From Acidiphilium sp. PA (lineage in GTDB: Bacteria; Pseudomonadota; Alphaproteobacteria; Acetobacterales; Acetobacteraceae), in assembly GCF_026191915.1 (NCBI RefSeq), contig NZ_JAIMBY010000001.1, positions 620,001 through 684,000 of the forward strand: 64,000 bases of DNA. The letters are read 5' to 3'. The notes beneath the pieces are model-generated. The model had not been told where the DNA came from. It saw nothing but the letters and a program-made list of their open reading frames with translations, and searched no databases. The translations under genes were made by a program, and so were the position numbers. Position 1 is the stretch's first letter, and every line of letters begins with the position of its first letter. Below are positions 1-8,462 of this stretch, one piece after another.

Positions 1-516
1 ATCGGTCACGGTCGGCGCATTGTTGAACGTGATGCCCCAGAACAGCGACTTGCCGAACACCCGGCCAGGCCGCGCGATCCGGATATCGATATTATCCCAA
101 TGCCATTGCTTGGCGATCCCGTCGTAGGTCACCTGAATGAACGCGCCGAGCCCCGCACTCGCATCGAGCGCACCGCCGAAAAACAGGCTGGTCTGCTGGG
201 CCGCCCAGGCATCGTTCGATTTAAAGCCCGGCGCGAGCCCGCCGGGCACCTTGTCGTGCTGGGTGGTAAACCCGATCTGCGACATCAGCGCGAAGTTTTT
301 CCAGGTCGGAAACGTGCCCCCCGCAACATACCCTTCCAGCTTGAATGCCCGGCCATAGGCGGTGAGTTGCGGAAACCCGATATGGCAAGCCGAACATTCC
401 TCACCCGTCTGCGCCGCAAACGCGGGAATCGCCTGCGCCGTGGCAGGCGCCAAAGCAAGCAGTCCCAGCCCCAGGACGGCCGCCGTGGTGCGATTGGGCG
501 TCGATCTGAACATCAT
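1..516 (-). CDS. CxxCH cytochrome c-family protein, 3' end cut by window edge
   Basis: The first 172 codons of a gene that runs off the left edge are visible. The N-terminus is a Sec signal (hydrophobic run ending APATAQA), followed by one heme-binding motif, CSACH, in the context FPQLTAYGRAFKLEGY. That context is typical of a family of exported, probably outer-membrane-associated cytochrome-like proteins of about 400-450 residues; the downstream part (aromatic-rich, alternating residues) fits a beta-barrel. Two tandem ATG codons (516 and 513) could start it; GAGGGG lies about 9-15 bases upstream. An FNR-type box sits about 60 bases upstream, suggesting expression under low oxygen. The physiological electron partner cannot be told from the sequence. 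Confidence 0.75.
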   Translation of the reverse strand, partial: MMFRSTPNRTTAAVLGLGLLALAPATAQAIPAFAAQTGEECSACHIGFPQLTAYGRAFKLEGYVAGGTFPTWKNFALMSQIGFTTQHDKVPGGLAPGFKSNDAWAAQQTSLFFGGALDASAGLGAFIQVTYDGIAKQWHWDNIDIRIARPGRVFGKSLFWGITFNNAPTVTD

Positions 517-569
517 AGGAAGAACCCCTCTTTTGCAGCGCACAATGCGCGCGCGCGGGCTCTCCGTCA

Positions 570-583
570 TTGATCCAGATCAA
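570..583 (-). promoter_or_regulatory. FNR/FixK/Anr-type operator
   Basis: TTGAT-CCAG-ATCAA is a perfect match to the palindromic consensus TTGAT-N4-ATCAA of the CRP/FNR family. It is centred about 60 bp upstream of the start of the leftward cytochrome gene, a usual place for activation. It lies in the 165 bp between that gene and the aldehyde dehydrogenase stop. Confidence 0.7.
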
Positions 584-681
584 GCGCCCCAGATGAAACG
601 ACGGCCCTGCCCGCCGCCCCGGCGCGCATGTCAGGCGTCCATTCTCCCAAAAACCGTGCGCCTGCCCCCGATCGCGCCGCC

Positions 682-2097
682 TCAGGTCAGGAACCGCAGA
701 ACCAGCTTGATCATGCGCCGCACCCCGCGCGCGTAGGGCGGAAACAGCATCGGTGCCGCGCTGAACCGGTCCGTCAACACCGCACGCTCATGCGAAAACG
801 CCCGAAAACCATAATGGCCATGCGCGCTGCCGATCCCCGAATTATTGATGCCACCGAACGGCAGGTTGGCGTGCAGATACTGCGCCATCACCGCATTCAC
901 GCACGACCCGCCGGCCGCGGTTTGCGCCATGATCCGCTCGACGGCCGCCGTATCGCGCGAGAATACATACAGCGCCAGCGGTTTCGGCTGCGTATTGATC
1001 GCGCGGATCGGCTCGCCGATGTCGTCAAACGGCACGATCGGCAGCACAGGGCCAAAAATCTCCTCCTGCATGATCAAGGCATCCGCCGGCACGCCGGACA
1101 GCAGGGTCGGCGCGATGAATTTGTCAGCCGCGTCATACACGCCACCGGCATGTACAATTGCCCCCCGGCCACGCGCATCCTCGATCAGCCGCCTGATCCG
1201 CTCGAAATGCTGCGGCGTGACGATCCGGCAGTAATCCGGGCCGCGACCGCCCTCGCCATACATCGCGGTCATGTGCCGCAGCACCGCCTCGATGAACGGC
1301 GCCATGCAGTCCCGCTGCACATAGGCATGATCGGGGGCGATGCAGGTCTGCCCGTTATTGGCGAACTTGCCCCACGCGATGCTGCGCGCCGCTTTGTCCA
1401 GATCAGCGCTCCGCTCCACGATCACCGGGCTCTTGCCACCCAGTTCCAGCGTAACCGAGGCAAGATGCCGCGCGGCGGCCGCCATCACAATCTTGCCGAC
1501 CGCCGGACTGCCCGTAAAGAAAACATGATCGAACGGCAGCTCGAGCAGCGCAGTCGCCAGTGCGGCATCCCCCTCGAACAGGGCGACCTCATCGGTCTCG
1601 AAACACGCCGCGACGATGGCGCCGATCAGCGCAGCCGTCCGCGGCGCGAATTCCGAGGGTTTGATGACCGCGGTACACCCTGCCGCGATCGCCGAAACCA
1701 GCGGGCCGAGCGCGAGATTGAACGGATAATTCCACGGCGCGATGATCAGAGCGACCCCGCGCGGTTGGGCGCGCACGCTGGCCCTGGTTCCCAGCATCAC
1801 CCGCGTCGGGCGCACCCGGCGCGGCGCCATCCAGCCCGCCAGATGCCGGCACGCATGTCGGATCTCCTGGATCACCGGCATCAATTCGGCCAGATCGACC
1901 TCAGCCTCCGGCTTGCGCAGATCGTCGTGCAACGCCGCATACAAGGCAGAACGCCTGCGAAAAATCTCCGCCTCCAGCCGGCGCAGCGTCGCGATCCGCG
2001 CCGCCGCCGAGGACGTCCGCAGCGCCAGCGCCCGCAGGCGCTGCCGCTCGAACACCGGGCCGATCGCGTCCAGCCCCGGCGCGCCGGCGCTCACCAC
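682..2097 (-). CDS. NAD(P)-dependent aldehyde dehydrogenase (coniferyl-aldehyde dehydrogenase-like)
   Basis: 471 residues, a complete short-type (class 3-like) aldehyde dehydrogenase. Visible motifs: APWNYPFNL cofactor-site motif, FFTGSPAVGK nucleotide loop, LELGGKSP with the general-base Glu, and NNGQTCIAPDH with the catalytic Cys. The length and motif wording match the CalB/coniferyl aldehyde dehydrogenase branch; the real substrate is unknown. The start is GTG (two tandem GTGs at 2097 and 2094) overlapping the SDR stop, so it is the last gene of a three-gene hydrolase-SDR-ALDH operon. Such a set would suit hydrolysis of an ester followed by alcohol and aldehyde oxidation, but this is inference. 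Confidence 0.9.
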   Translation of the reverse strand: MVSAGAPGLDAIGPVFERQRLRALALRTSSAAARIATLRRLEAEIFRRRSALYAALHDDLRKPEAEVDLAELMPVIQEIRHACRHLAGWMAPRRVRPTRVMLGTRASVRAQPRGVALIIAPWNYPFNLALGPLVSAIAAGCTAVIKPSEFAPRTAALIGAIVAACFETDEVALFEGDAALATALLELPFDHVFFTGSPAVGKIVMAAAARHLASVTLELGGKSPVIVERSADLDKAARSIAWGKFANNGQTCIAPDHAYVQRDCMAPFIEAVLRHMTAMYGEGGRGPDYCRIVTPQHFERIRRLIEDARGRGAIVHAGGVYDAADKFIAPTLLSGVPADALIMQEEIFGPVLPIVPFDDIGEPIRAINTQPKPLALYVFSRDTAAVERIMAQTAAGGSCVNAVMAQYLHANLPFGGINNSGIGSAHGHYGFRAFSHERAVLTDRFSAAPMLFPPYARGVRRMIKLVLRFLT

Positions 2098-2795
2098 GCC
2101 ACGGTCTGTCCCCGATAATCCAGATAGCGCAACCCCGGCTTGCCGGAATGCGCGGTCAGCACATCGACCACGCGCGGAATACTCTCCTCGATCGCAAGCG
2201 ACGCCCCCGGCCCGCCCATATCGGTCCGCACCCAGCCGGGCGCGATGATCGCCATGCTCCGCGCATCCCCGGCGTGGCGGGCGGCAAAACTGCGCATCAG
2301 CGTGTTCAGCGCCGCCTTGCTCGCGCGATACACTTCCCAGCCGCCGCCCGTGTTATCCGCGACACTGCCCAACCCCGACGACATCACCGCGATCGTCCCG
2401 CTCTGCGGCACCAGGCCCTCGAACGCCTCGACCGCGCGCATCGGGCTGAGCGCATTGGTCACCATTGTGCGGATGAAACTGTCCGTGCTCACCGTCGCGA
2501 TGGTTTCAGCCGCGCCGTTCGAAATCCCCGCGTTCACGAACAGCAGATCGATCACCCGTCCCGCCAGCGTCGCGCGCAGCGCCTCCATCTGCGCCGGCTC
2601 GTTGATATCGGCCTGCTCGATCTCGAGCCGACCCCCGGCCGTCGCGGCGAGCGCATGCAGCCCGGTCCCCGTGGCACGGCGTACCGTGCCGATCACGTGC
2701 CAGCCGCGCGCCAGATAGGTCTCGGCCAGCGCAAGCCCAAGCCCGCGCGATGCGCCGATGATCAGCGCCGTCCCGGTCGGTGTCGAAGCCGCCAT
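2091..2795 (-). CDS. Short-chain dehydrogenase/reductase
   Basis: 234 residues with the classical SDR layout: N-terminal Rossmann motif GASRGLG (about residues 14-20), NAG segment (VNAGISNG), SSGLGS strand with the catalytic Ser, and YRASKAALN with the Tyr-x3-Lys pair. A strong AGGAGG lies about 7 bases before the ATG. It follows the alpha/beta hydrolase by 12 bases and overlaps the aldehyde dehydrogenase, so all three are cotranscribed. It is of the csgA/YbbO-like type without a diagnostic substrate motif; it probably interconverts an alcohol and a carbonyl with NAD(P)(H). Confidence 0.88.
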   Translation of the reverse strand: MAASTPTGTALIIGASRGLGLALAETYLARGWHVIGTVRRATGTGLHALAATAGGRLEIEQADINEPAQMEALRATLAGRVIDLLFVNAGISNGAAETIATVSTDSFIRTMVTNALSPMRAVEAFEGLVPQSGTIAVMSSGLGSVADNTGGGWEVYRASKAALNTLMRSFAARHAGDARSMAIIAPGWVRTDMGGPGASLAIEESIPRVVDVLTAHSGKPGLRYLDYRGQTVAW

Positions 2796-2807
2796 CGAAT
2801 GATCCTC

Positions 2808-3650
2808 CTACCGTCCGCCAAATCGTTCAAGATCGAGAATACAGCGGATCAACCGGCTGTCCGGTTCGCGCAGCTGCGCAATGATCGTGAAATGATCCGC
2901 ATGAGCGACCGGCAGCAGCACGCCCGGCGCCTGGCGCGCGGCGCGGTGGGCATGAAAATCCCGGCTGCTATAAATCAGCGCCGGCAATTCCGCCGCGCCA
3001 TAGGCAATCGCAAACTCCTTGTCCACCACCGGCAACCGCAGCGGCGAGGCTTGCGTCAGATCATCATCACTCAGGCGCAGATACTGATTGAGATTGGTAT
3101 CGCGCAGCGGCCCCAGCTCATAAACCCCGGAAATCCCCATCCCCGCCGCGATCAGCGGATGATCGAGCGCCATCGCCGCCAGATGCCCCCCGGCCGACCA
3201 GCCCGACACGATCACCCGCCCCGCAATGCCATGCGCCGCGCCATGCGCCTGCAACCAGTCGAGTGCGGCGCGGATCTGCGCCACGATCGCACTCACCGAA
3301 ACCGCCGGTGCCAGATCATACCCGGGGATCGCGACCGACCAGCCATGCGCCGCAATGCCCGCGGCGAGACACGCAAAATCCTGCCGCCGGTTCTTCCACC
3401 AATAGCCGCCATGAATGAACACGAGGCACGGTGCCGCCGGATCGGCCGCCGGATACAAATCCCACGCCGTCCGCTCGCCCGGCAGATACGCCAGATCGAG
3501 CGCGCCGCCATGCGCCGCCCGATACGCCGCCGAAGCCTCGATCCGCTCCTGGTTCAGCGCCGCACTGTTCGCGACGGCATTGGTATTGTCATAAGCCGCC
3601 GACCGCGCCGCGGCGCCAAGGGTTGACCAGATCGTATCGGGGTTCTGCAT
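2808..3650 (-). CDS. Alpha/beta hydrolase, kynurenine formamidase/arylformamidase-like
   Basis: 280 residues. An oxyanion-hole motif HGGYW (in VFIHGGYWW) and a nucleophile elbow GWSAGGH are both visible, with the C-terminal catalytic His likely in VAHADHF. HGGYW plus GxSAGG is shared by the arylformamidase/esterase branch related to hormone-sensitive lipase. There is no tryptophan-catabolism gene nearby, so the kynurenine assignment is only a family resemblance. Good AAGGAGG before the ATG; first gene of the operon with the SDR and aldehyde dehydrogenase, which argues for an esterase feeding a dehydrogenation pathway. Confidence 0.85.
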   Translation of the reverse strand: MQNPDTIWSTLGAAARSAAYDNTNAVANSAALNQERIEASAAYRAAHGGALDLAYLPGERTAWDLYPAADPAAPCLVFIHGGYWWKNRRQDFACLAAGIAAHGWSVAIPGYDLAPAVSVSAIVAQIRAALDWLQAHGAAHGIAGRVIVSGWSAGGHLAAMALDHPLIAAGMGISGVYELGPLRDTNLNQYLRLSDDDLTQASPLRLPVVDKEFAIAYGAAELPALIYSSRDFHAHRAARQAPGVLLPVAHADHFTIIAQLREPDSRLIRCILDLERFGGR

Positions 3651-3832
3651 GTTCGTTATCCTCCTTGGCTGATCGCCACGTCGCCGGCAGCATCCCGAGA
3701 CTGCCCCGCCCCACCGGCAATGACAAGCCGATCACCGCCGCTGCACGGCACCCCCTCATCGAACGAAACGGCAGATACACGGTGTGGAGCGCATGGCGGC
3801 CGGTTTCGCGTGGATGGCGGCACGCCCGCGCC

Positions 3833-4612
3833 TCATAGATGCGGCACCGGGAAACTGCGGACCAGACTGCCGCAGATCAATTGCCAGCCGTTGATCACCA
3901 CGAAAAAGATCAGCTTGAACGGCAGCGACACGGCGGTGGGCGGCAGCATCATCATGCCCAGGCTCATCAGAATCGCCGACACGACCAGATCGATCACCAT
4001 AAACGGCAGAAAGATCATGAAGCCCATCTCGAAGCCCCGCCGCAATTCACCGACCACGAAGCTGGGGATCAGGATGCGCCACGATACGTCGGCCTTGTGC
4101 GCCGGGATCTGGGCATGGGCGATGGCGGAGAACATGCGAATGTCCGGCGCGCGCGCGTTCTGGGCCAGAAACGCATGAAACGGCACCGCCGCCTGGCGGA
4201 TCCCGGTCAAGGTATCAACAGCGCCCTGCGTCATCGGCAGCAATCCGGCCTGCCACGCCTCGGCAAACACCGGCTGCATCACGAAATAGGTCAAAAACAA
4301 CGCGAGCCCGATCAGCACCGTATTCGGCGGCGTCGTCTGCAAACCCAGCGCCGTGCGCAGGATCGACAGCACGATGATGATGCGGGTGAACGCGGTCAGC
4401 ATCACCAGCAAACTAGGCGCGAGCGCCATCAACCCGATGAACAGCACCAGCTGGATCAGTTTCGCGGTCTCCGGCGCGCCGCCATGCCCGAGATCGACCG
4501 AGACCGACTGCGCATGGGCCACCCCCACCGCAGCGAACGATACCAAAAGACCCGCGCTGCCCGCCCGCAACACACGCCGCATCACATTGGCCGGCATCAC
4601 ATCGGCCGGCAT
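3833..4612 (-). CDS. fliP: Flagellar type III export gate protein FliP
   Basis: 259 residues with a cleavable signal (ends GVAHAQ) and the FliP signature in the first membrane segments (FIGLMALAPSLLVMLTAF, then RIIIVLSILRTALG) and the C-terminal pair (FMVIDLVVSAILMSLGMMML, LIFFVVINGW). FliP forms the pentameric core of the export gate with FliQ and FliR, encoded about 2 kb away on the other strand. Three closely spaced in-frame ATGs (4612, 4597, 4585) come from a short repeated MPA(D/N)VM segment, so the exact start is uncertain; the first shares one base with the fliO stop (TAATG) and would be coupled. Confidence 0.95.
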   Translation of the reverse strand: MPADVMPANVMRRVLRAGSAGLLVSFAAVGVAHAQSVSVDLGHGGAPETAKLIQLVLFIGLMALAPSLLVMLTAFTRIIIVLSILRTALGLQTTPPNTVLIGLALFLTYFVMQPVFAEAWQAGLLPMTQGAVDTLTGIRQAAVPFHAFLAQNARAPDIRMFSAIAHAQIPAHKADVSWRILIPSFVVGELRRGFEMGFMIFLPFMVIDLVVSAILMSLGMMMLPPTAVSLPFKLIFFVVINGWQLICGSLVRSFPVPHL

Positions 4613-4893
4613 TACATTGACTCCGGCGTCGGCGCATCGCCCAGTCGCACCAATTGATCGGAGCGCCCGCCGGTCAGCACGGCAAACCGGTATCCCTCCA
4701 CCTGCACGATCGACAATTTACGAACCCGATCGATCTGCACGACACTCCGCCCGCTCGCACCCGGCCGCAGCGATAACCGCCCGCCCAGATGCTGCGGCAC
4801 GCCCGATCGCCTGGCCGCATACCACAGCCCGATCATGATCCCGACAAGCACGATCAGCGTGATCGTCGCATTCAACAGGTCCGGTTGCATCAT
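4612..4893 (-). CDS. fliO: Flagellar biosynthesis protein FliO
   Basis: 93 residues: one N-terminal membrane helix (about residues 8-27, ITLIVLVGIMIGLWYAA) followed by a small basic cytoplasmic domain. It contains the FliO-like segment LSIVQVEGYRFAVLTGG, in which the family has 'vvrvgg..llLGvt'. FliO is a chaperone for FliP assembly, and it lies directly upstream of and overlaps fliP, as is usual. It is short and weakly conserved, so the assignment leans on context. It is transcribed divergently from flgB. Confidence 0.85.
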   Translation of the reverse strand: MMQPDLLNATITLIVLVGIMIGLWYAARRSGVPQHLGGRLSLRPGASGRSVVQIDRVRKLSIVQVEGYRFAVLTGGRSDQLVRLGDAPTPESM

Positions 4894-5111
4894 GGCCGCA
4901 TCGCTCTCCTCAACCTGGCCGCAACAATATGTGTCGGGTGTTCGAAGCGCCGCACCACGCGATCAGGTGAGGATCAGACTAGCGACGATTTATTAATTTT
5001 CTGTTGCCAGATTTCATCAGGACAACAGAATTAAAAATGCCTGTTCCCGGACAAGTTAGTCATTCGTTTACTTTTCTCCGCTATCTAGCATCCAGAGATC
5101 ATGAGGGCACC
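4894..5111. promoter_or_regulatory. Divergent promoter region between fliO and flgB
   Basis: 218 bp, clearly AT-richer than its surroundings, especially 4985-5090. It must hold the promoters of fliOP (left) and flgBC-fliE-fliQR-flhB (right). A TTAA-N7-TTGC sequence at 4993-5007 loosely resembles a CtrA box (TTAA-N7-TTAA) but is imperfect. No convincing sigma-54 or sigma-28 promoter was seen. Confidence 0.4.
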
Positions 5112-5492
5112 ATGGCAGACAATCTGATGGCAATCGCCGCGCAGCGCATATCCTACCTGGCTGACTCCCAGAACGTGCTGGCGCGCAACATCGCCAACAT
5201 CGACACACCCGGTTTCTCCCCGCAAACGATGACGCCGTTTCAGGACTATCTGAGCCGCACCTCACCGATCGTCCCCGCCATGACCCACGCCGACGACCTG
5301 CCCGGCCAGTCCGATCCGGCAACGGCCAGCACACCCGCCGCGATAAGTCAGCGCGCGCCCGATGGCAATGCCGTCTCACTGACCCAGGAACTCGCCGCCG
5401 TCGCAAAGACGCAAATCGAACAACAATACAGTGTCAATATATACAAATCCTATATTGGCATGTTCACCACGGCACTTGGTCCGAACATTTAA
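5112..5492 (+). CDS. flgB: Flagellar basal-body rod protein FlgB
   Basis: 126 residues. It carries the rod/hook N-terminal motif NVLARNIANIDTPGF (variant of xxANNxANxxTPGY) and the C-terminal QIEQQYSVNIYKSYIGMFTTALG helix typical of FlgB. The frame is open further upstream, but the ATG at 5112 is preceded by GAGGG at the right distance and gives the family's usual length. FlgB is the proximal rod subunit and is exported through the FliPQR/FlhB gate encoded alongside. First gene of the flgB-flgC-fliE-fliQ-fliR-flhB series. Confidence 0.93.
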   Translation: MADNLMAIAAQRISYLADSQNVLARNIANIDTPGFSPQTMTPFQDYLSRTSPIVPAMTHADDLPGQSDPATASTPAAISQRAPDGNAVSLTQELAAVAKTQIEQQYSVNIYKSYIGMFTTALGPNI

Positions 5493-5523
5493 TCGGACAA
5501 AATTGTCCCAGAAGGAGTCTTCA

Positions 5524-5928
5524 ATGGAATTCGGCACCTCACTCGCAATTTCCGCGTCGGGCATATCCGCCCAAAGCGCCCGTCTGCGGGTCATCGCGGA
5601 AAATCTGGCGAATGCCAACAGCACCGGCGCAACACCGGGCAGCAATCCCTACCGGCGCCAGACCATTACGTTCCAGGACGCCTATAATCAGAAGCTCAAC
5701 GCCGATCTCGTGACCGTCGCCAATATCGGCACCGATCCTTCCTCGTTCCCGGTCAAATACGATCCCTCGAATCCGGCCGCCAACGCCCAGGGCTATGTGA
5801 AATTGCCAAATGTCAACAGTTTCGTGGAATTGATGGATATGCAGCAGGCCGAACGCTCGTACGATGCCAATCTGTCCGTCATGAACGCCACCCGCGGCAT
5901 GTTGACGCGCACCCTGGGGCTGATCTGA
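5524..5928 (+). CDS. flgC: Flagellar basal-body rod protein FlgC
   Basis: 134 residues. The N-terminus has ISASGISAQSARLRVIAENLANANST, the rod-protein D0 motif, and the C-terminus SYDANLSVMNATRGMLTRTLGLI is the matching D0 helix. The middle PYRRQTITFQ is the FlgC type. AGAAGGAG lies 6-8 bases before ATG 5524, which decides the start over an upstream in-frame ATG at 5431 that would overlap flgB. The stop overlaps the fliE start (TGATG). Confidence 0.95.
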   Translation: MEFGTSLAISASGISAQSARLRVIAENLANANSTGATPGSNPYRRQTITFQDAYNQKLNADLVTVANIGTDPSSFPVKYDPSNPAANAQGYVKLPNVNSFVELMDMQQAERSYDANLSVMNATRGMLTRTLGLI

Positions 5929-6239
5929 TGTCCGGCACCGTCAGTTCCATCACCAAGGCCGTACAAGGTCTCGCCGCCTATCAAACGACGGATGCGTCAA
6001 CCAGTCCAGGCAACACCTCCGGCAAGGACTTCGCGAGTTACATCTCGGGCGTCCTGACCAATACCGTCAAGCAGGGTGCGAACGCCGAAACGCTCGCGCA
6101 GAACGGCCTGATGGGAAATGGCAATCTCACCCAGGTCGTCACCTCGGTCGCCCAGGCGCAACTGGCCCTGCAAACCACGGTCGCCATCCGCGATCGTCTG
6201 ATCACCGCCTACCAGTCGATCATGAGCATGCCGATCTGA
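5928..6239 (+). CDS. fliE: Flagellar hook-basal body complex protein FliE
   Basis: 103 residues, small and helical, with the FliE C-terminal signature LTQVVTSVAQAQLALQTTVAIRDRLITAYQSIMSMPI (here in two pieces of the family pattern: 'vvtavqkAelalqtlvaVRdkvvsAYqeImrM.i'). FliE joins the MS ring to the rod and is the first substrate of the export gate. Its start overlaps the flgC stop by one base. Confidence 0.93.
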   Translation: MSGTVSSITKAVQGLAAYQTTDASTSPGNTSGKDFASYISGVLTNTVKQGANAETLAQNGLMGNGNLTQVVTSVAQAQLALQTTVAIRDRLITAYQSIMSMPI

Positions 6240-6308
6240 CCCCCCCGAACCACCGATCCGCTCGAAACCCTTCGCCGCGCACGACGACCAACCAGGAATG
6301 AGGGACCC

Positions 6309-6575
6309 ATGCCCGACCCGTCGATTGCCATCGTGCTGCACGAGGCGCTCTACATCACCGCCCGGCTGGCGGCACCGCCCCTGCTTGCCTCCCTCGCAAC
6401 CGGTCTGATCATCTCGGTTCTGCAATCGATCACACAGATCAACGAACCCAGCCTGATCTTCCTGCCCAAGGTGGTCGCCGTCGCCGGAGCCGTGATGATG
6501 TTGGGGGGATATTCGGTCACCATCCTGACCGAGTTTTCCCACAATATATTCTCCGCAATCGTCCATGTCGGCTGA
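6309..6575 (+). CDS. fliQ: Flagellar type III export gate protein FliQ
   Basis: 88 residues with two membrane helices (about 18-40 and 52-76) and the characteristic SVLQSITQINEPSLIFLPKV segment between them. FliQ is the four-copy peripheral subunit of the FliPQR gate. GAGGG is placed 4-8 bases before the ATG. The reading frame overlaps the fliR start by 11 bases, so the two are coupled. Confidence 0.95.
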   Translation: MPDPSIAIVLHEALYITARLAAPPLLASLATGLIISVLQSITQINEPSLIFLPKVVAVAGAVMMLGGYSVTILTEFSHNIFSAIVHVG

Positions 6576-7356
6576 CCCAGGCCAGGTGCTGCTGACCAAC
6601 ACGGTCTTCGACTTCCTGATCGTGTTCGTCAGGGTCAGCAGCATGGTGATGGTCCTGCCGGGGCTGGGCGCCAGCACTGTGCCGGCGATGGCAAAAATCG
6701 GCGTCTCCCTCGCACTGACCACCATCATCGCCCCCCTGGCCGCCGCGACCCTACCGCCGATGCCGCAGACACCGGCACTCCTCATCGCCCTCATCGTCGG
6801 ACAACTCGTAGTCGGCCTCACGATCGGCTGGCTGGTCAACACCATCTTGTACGCGTTACCAATCGCCGGACAGGCCATCTCGTACCAGATCGGCCTATCG
6901 AGCGTGCTGCTGCCGAGCAACGACATCGGTGCCGAAAGCACATTGGTCTCGAGCATCTTCAGCATGCTGCTGCCGGTCCTGTTTTTCAGCTCGACCCTGG
7001 TAATCGTACCAATCATCGCGCTGGTCCACTCGTTCCATCGCATTCCCGCCGATTTGATCGGGCAGTCCCACGGCGCCGGCTTGATCGTCCTGCTGATCAA
7101 GCTCGTGATCAAATCAGTCGCTTTCGAATTCCTCCTGGCAACCCAGATCGCAGCGCCGTTCCTTGCCATCGGGATGATCTGGCAGGCGGGCCTTGCCTTG
7201 ATGGCGAAGGCCTCCCCGCAAATGCAGATATTTTTCGTCGCGGCACCGCTGCAAATCCTGGTCGGGCTCGGCATGCTCGCCGCGCTCCTCGGCCCGATCC
7301 TGGCAACCTGGCAGGCCGATGCCGGCCGTGTGCTGGTTCGCTATGTCGCGCTATGA
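6565..7356 (+). CDS. fliR: Flagellar type III export gate protein FliR
   Basis: 263 residues, strongly hydrophobic with five to six predicted membrane segments. Typical FliR features are the early 'RVSSMVMVLPGLGASTVPAMAKIG' region (R then PxxG), LIVGQLVVGLTIGWLVN, and the central GQAISYQIGL. It is the single-copy member of the export gate, structurally fused in function to FliP and FlhB. It overlaps fliQ and is followed by flhB after 35 bases. Confidence 0.94.
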   Translation: MSADPGQVLLTNTVFDFLIVFVRVSSMVMVLPGLGASTVPAMAKIGVSLALTTIIAPLAAATLPPMPQTPALLIALIVGQLVVGLTIGWLVNTILYALPIAGQAISYQIGLSSVLLPSNDIGAESTLVSSIFSMLLPVLFFSSTLVIVPIIALVHSFHRIPADLIGQSHGAGLIVLLIKLVIKSVAFEFLLATQIAAPFLAIGMIWQAGLALMAKASPQMQIFFVAAPLQILVGLGMLAALLGPILATWQADAGRVLVRYVAL

Positions 7357-7391
7357 AACACACGAACCCGCCCTGATGCGAAAGCCTCATC

Positions 7392-8462
7392 GTGGCTGAA
7401 TCCGACGATCGCACCGAAGCCGCCACACCGGCGCGCATGGGCAAGGCGATCGCCCAGGGCGATATCGTCGTCTCACGCGAAGTGACCGCATTCGCAACGC
7501 TCGGCGCCGGCGTGGCCGCGCTCGCCGTCCTGCTGCCACCCCTGGTCACGCGGCTCGAACACGCCGTCACCACGCTGATGTCAAGCGCCGGCCCGACCGA
7601 TAGCCCCGCAGGCATTCTGCTTCTGATCAAGCCAATCGTCCAGGGCGGCTTTGAAATCGTCCTGCTCATCGGTGCGCTCACGGTCGCAGGCGCCGTCGCA
7701 GCAACCCTGTTGCAAACCGGGTTCAAACTCCGCACCAATGCCATCGGGTTCTCTTTGGGCAGGATCAACCCGCTGACTGGATTTTCCAACCTGTTCTCAC
7801 TGCGCCACACAGTCGCCTCGGCGCAATCGATCGTGAAAATCATCCTTGTCGGCATCATCATGTATGTCGTCATCGCCGACAAGATCAGCGGGCTGCGCGC
7901 CCAGATGATCCTGCCCGCGACCAATCTGCCAACGGCGATCGGCACGGCGCTGCTCGCAGTCGCCATAGCCGGCGTCATGGTCCAGGGCGTCATCGGCGCG
8001 GTCGATTTCGCGTGGTCGAAGCGCCAATTCGCCACGCGCAATCAAATGTCCCAGCACGAGGTCAAGGACGAGCAACGCGAAGCCGATGGCGATCCAGCGA
8101 TCAAGGCAAAATTCAAGGCGCTGCGGGCGCAGCAGGCAAAACGAAACCTGCGCGCCGCGATGGCACGCGCCACCGTCGTCATCACCAACCCCACCCACTA
8201 CGCCGTGGCACTCGAATACCAGGCCGGGCAGACCCAGGCACCGCGCGTCGTCGCCAAAGGGGCGGATCATCTGGCAAAGATCATCCGCGAAATGGCCGCC
8301 GAGCTTCACCTGCCGATCGTCGCAAACCCGCCGCTGGCGCGCGCACTTTACACGCTGGACGAAGATAGCGAGATCACACCGGAACACTACCGCGCGGTCG
8401 CCGAAGTCATCGCCTATGTCTGGAAACTCGCCGAGCGCAACGCGGCCCGGTTTCAGGTGTGA
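7392..8462 (+). CDS. flhB: Flagellar type III export switch protein FlhB
   Basis: 356 residues. N-terminal SDDRTEAATPARMGKA (FlhB 'EKTEkATpkRl' motif), four membrane helices, and the cytosolic domain with the self-cleaving NPTH (ITNPTHYAVAL) that drives the switch from hook to filament export. Full length, with a normal C-terminus (DEDSEITPEHYRAVAEVIAYVW). The start is GTG; no nearer ATG fits. Its last 10 bases overlap the end of the convergent LON-domain gene. Confidence 0.95.
   Translation: MAESDDRTEAATPARMGKAIAQGDIVVSREVTAFATLGAGVAALAVLLPPLVTRLEHAVTTLMSSAGPTDSPAGILLLIKPIVQGGFEIVLLIGALTVAGAVAATLLQTGFKLRTNAIGFSLGRINPLTGFSNLFSLRHTVASAQSIVKIILVGIIMYVVIADKISGLRAQMILPATNLPTAIGTALLAVAIAGVMVQGVIGAVDFAWSKRQFATRNQMSQHEVKDEQREADGDPAIKAKFKALRAQQAKRNLRAAMARATVVITNPTHYAVALEYQAGQTQAPRVVAKGADHLAKIIREMAAELHLPIVANPPLARALYTLDEDSEITPEHYRAVAEVIAYVWKLAERNAARFQV

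Noticed and set aside
628-2118. 496-residue rightward open frame antisense to the aldehyde dehydrogenase
   Set aside because: Extremely Arg/His/Pro-rich product with no domain; typical of the antisense frame of GC-rich genes. The aldehyde dehydrogenase on the other strand has all catalytic motifs.
4993-5007. CtrA-box-like TTAA-N7-TTGC before flgB
   Set aside because: Only the left half fits TTAA-N7-TTAA; too weak to call in AT-rich intergenic DNA.
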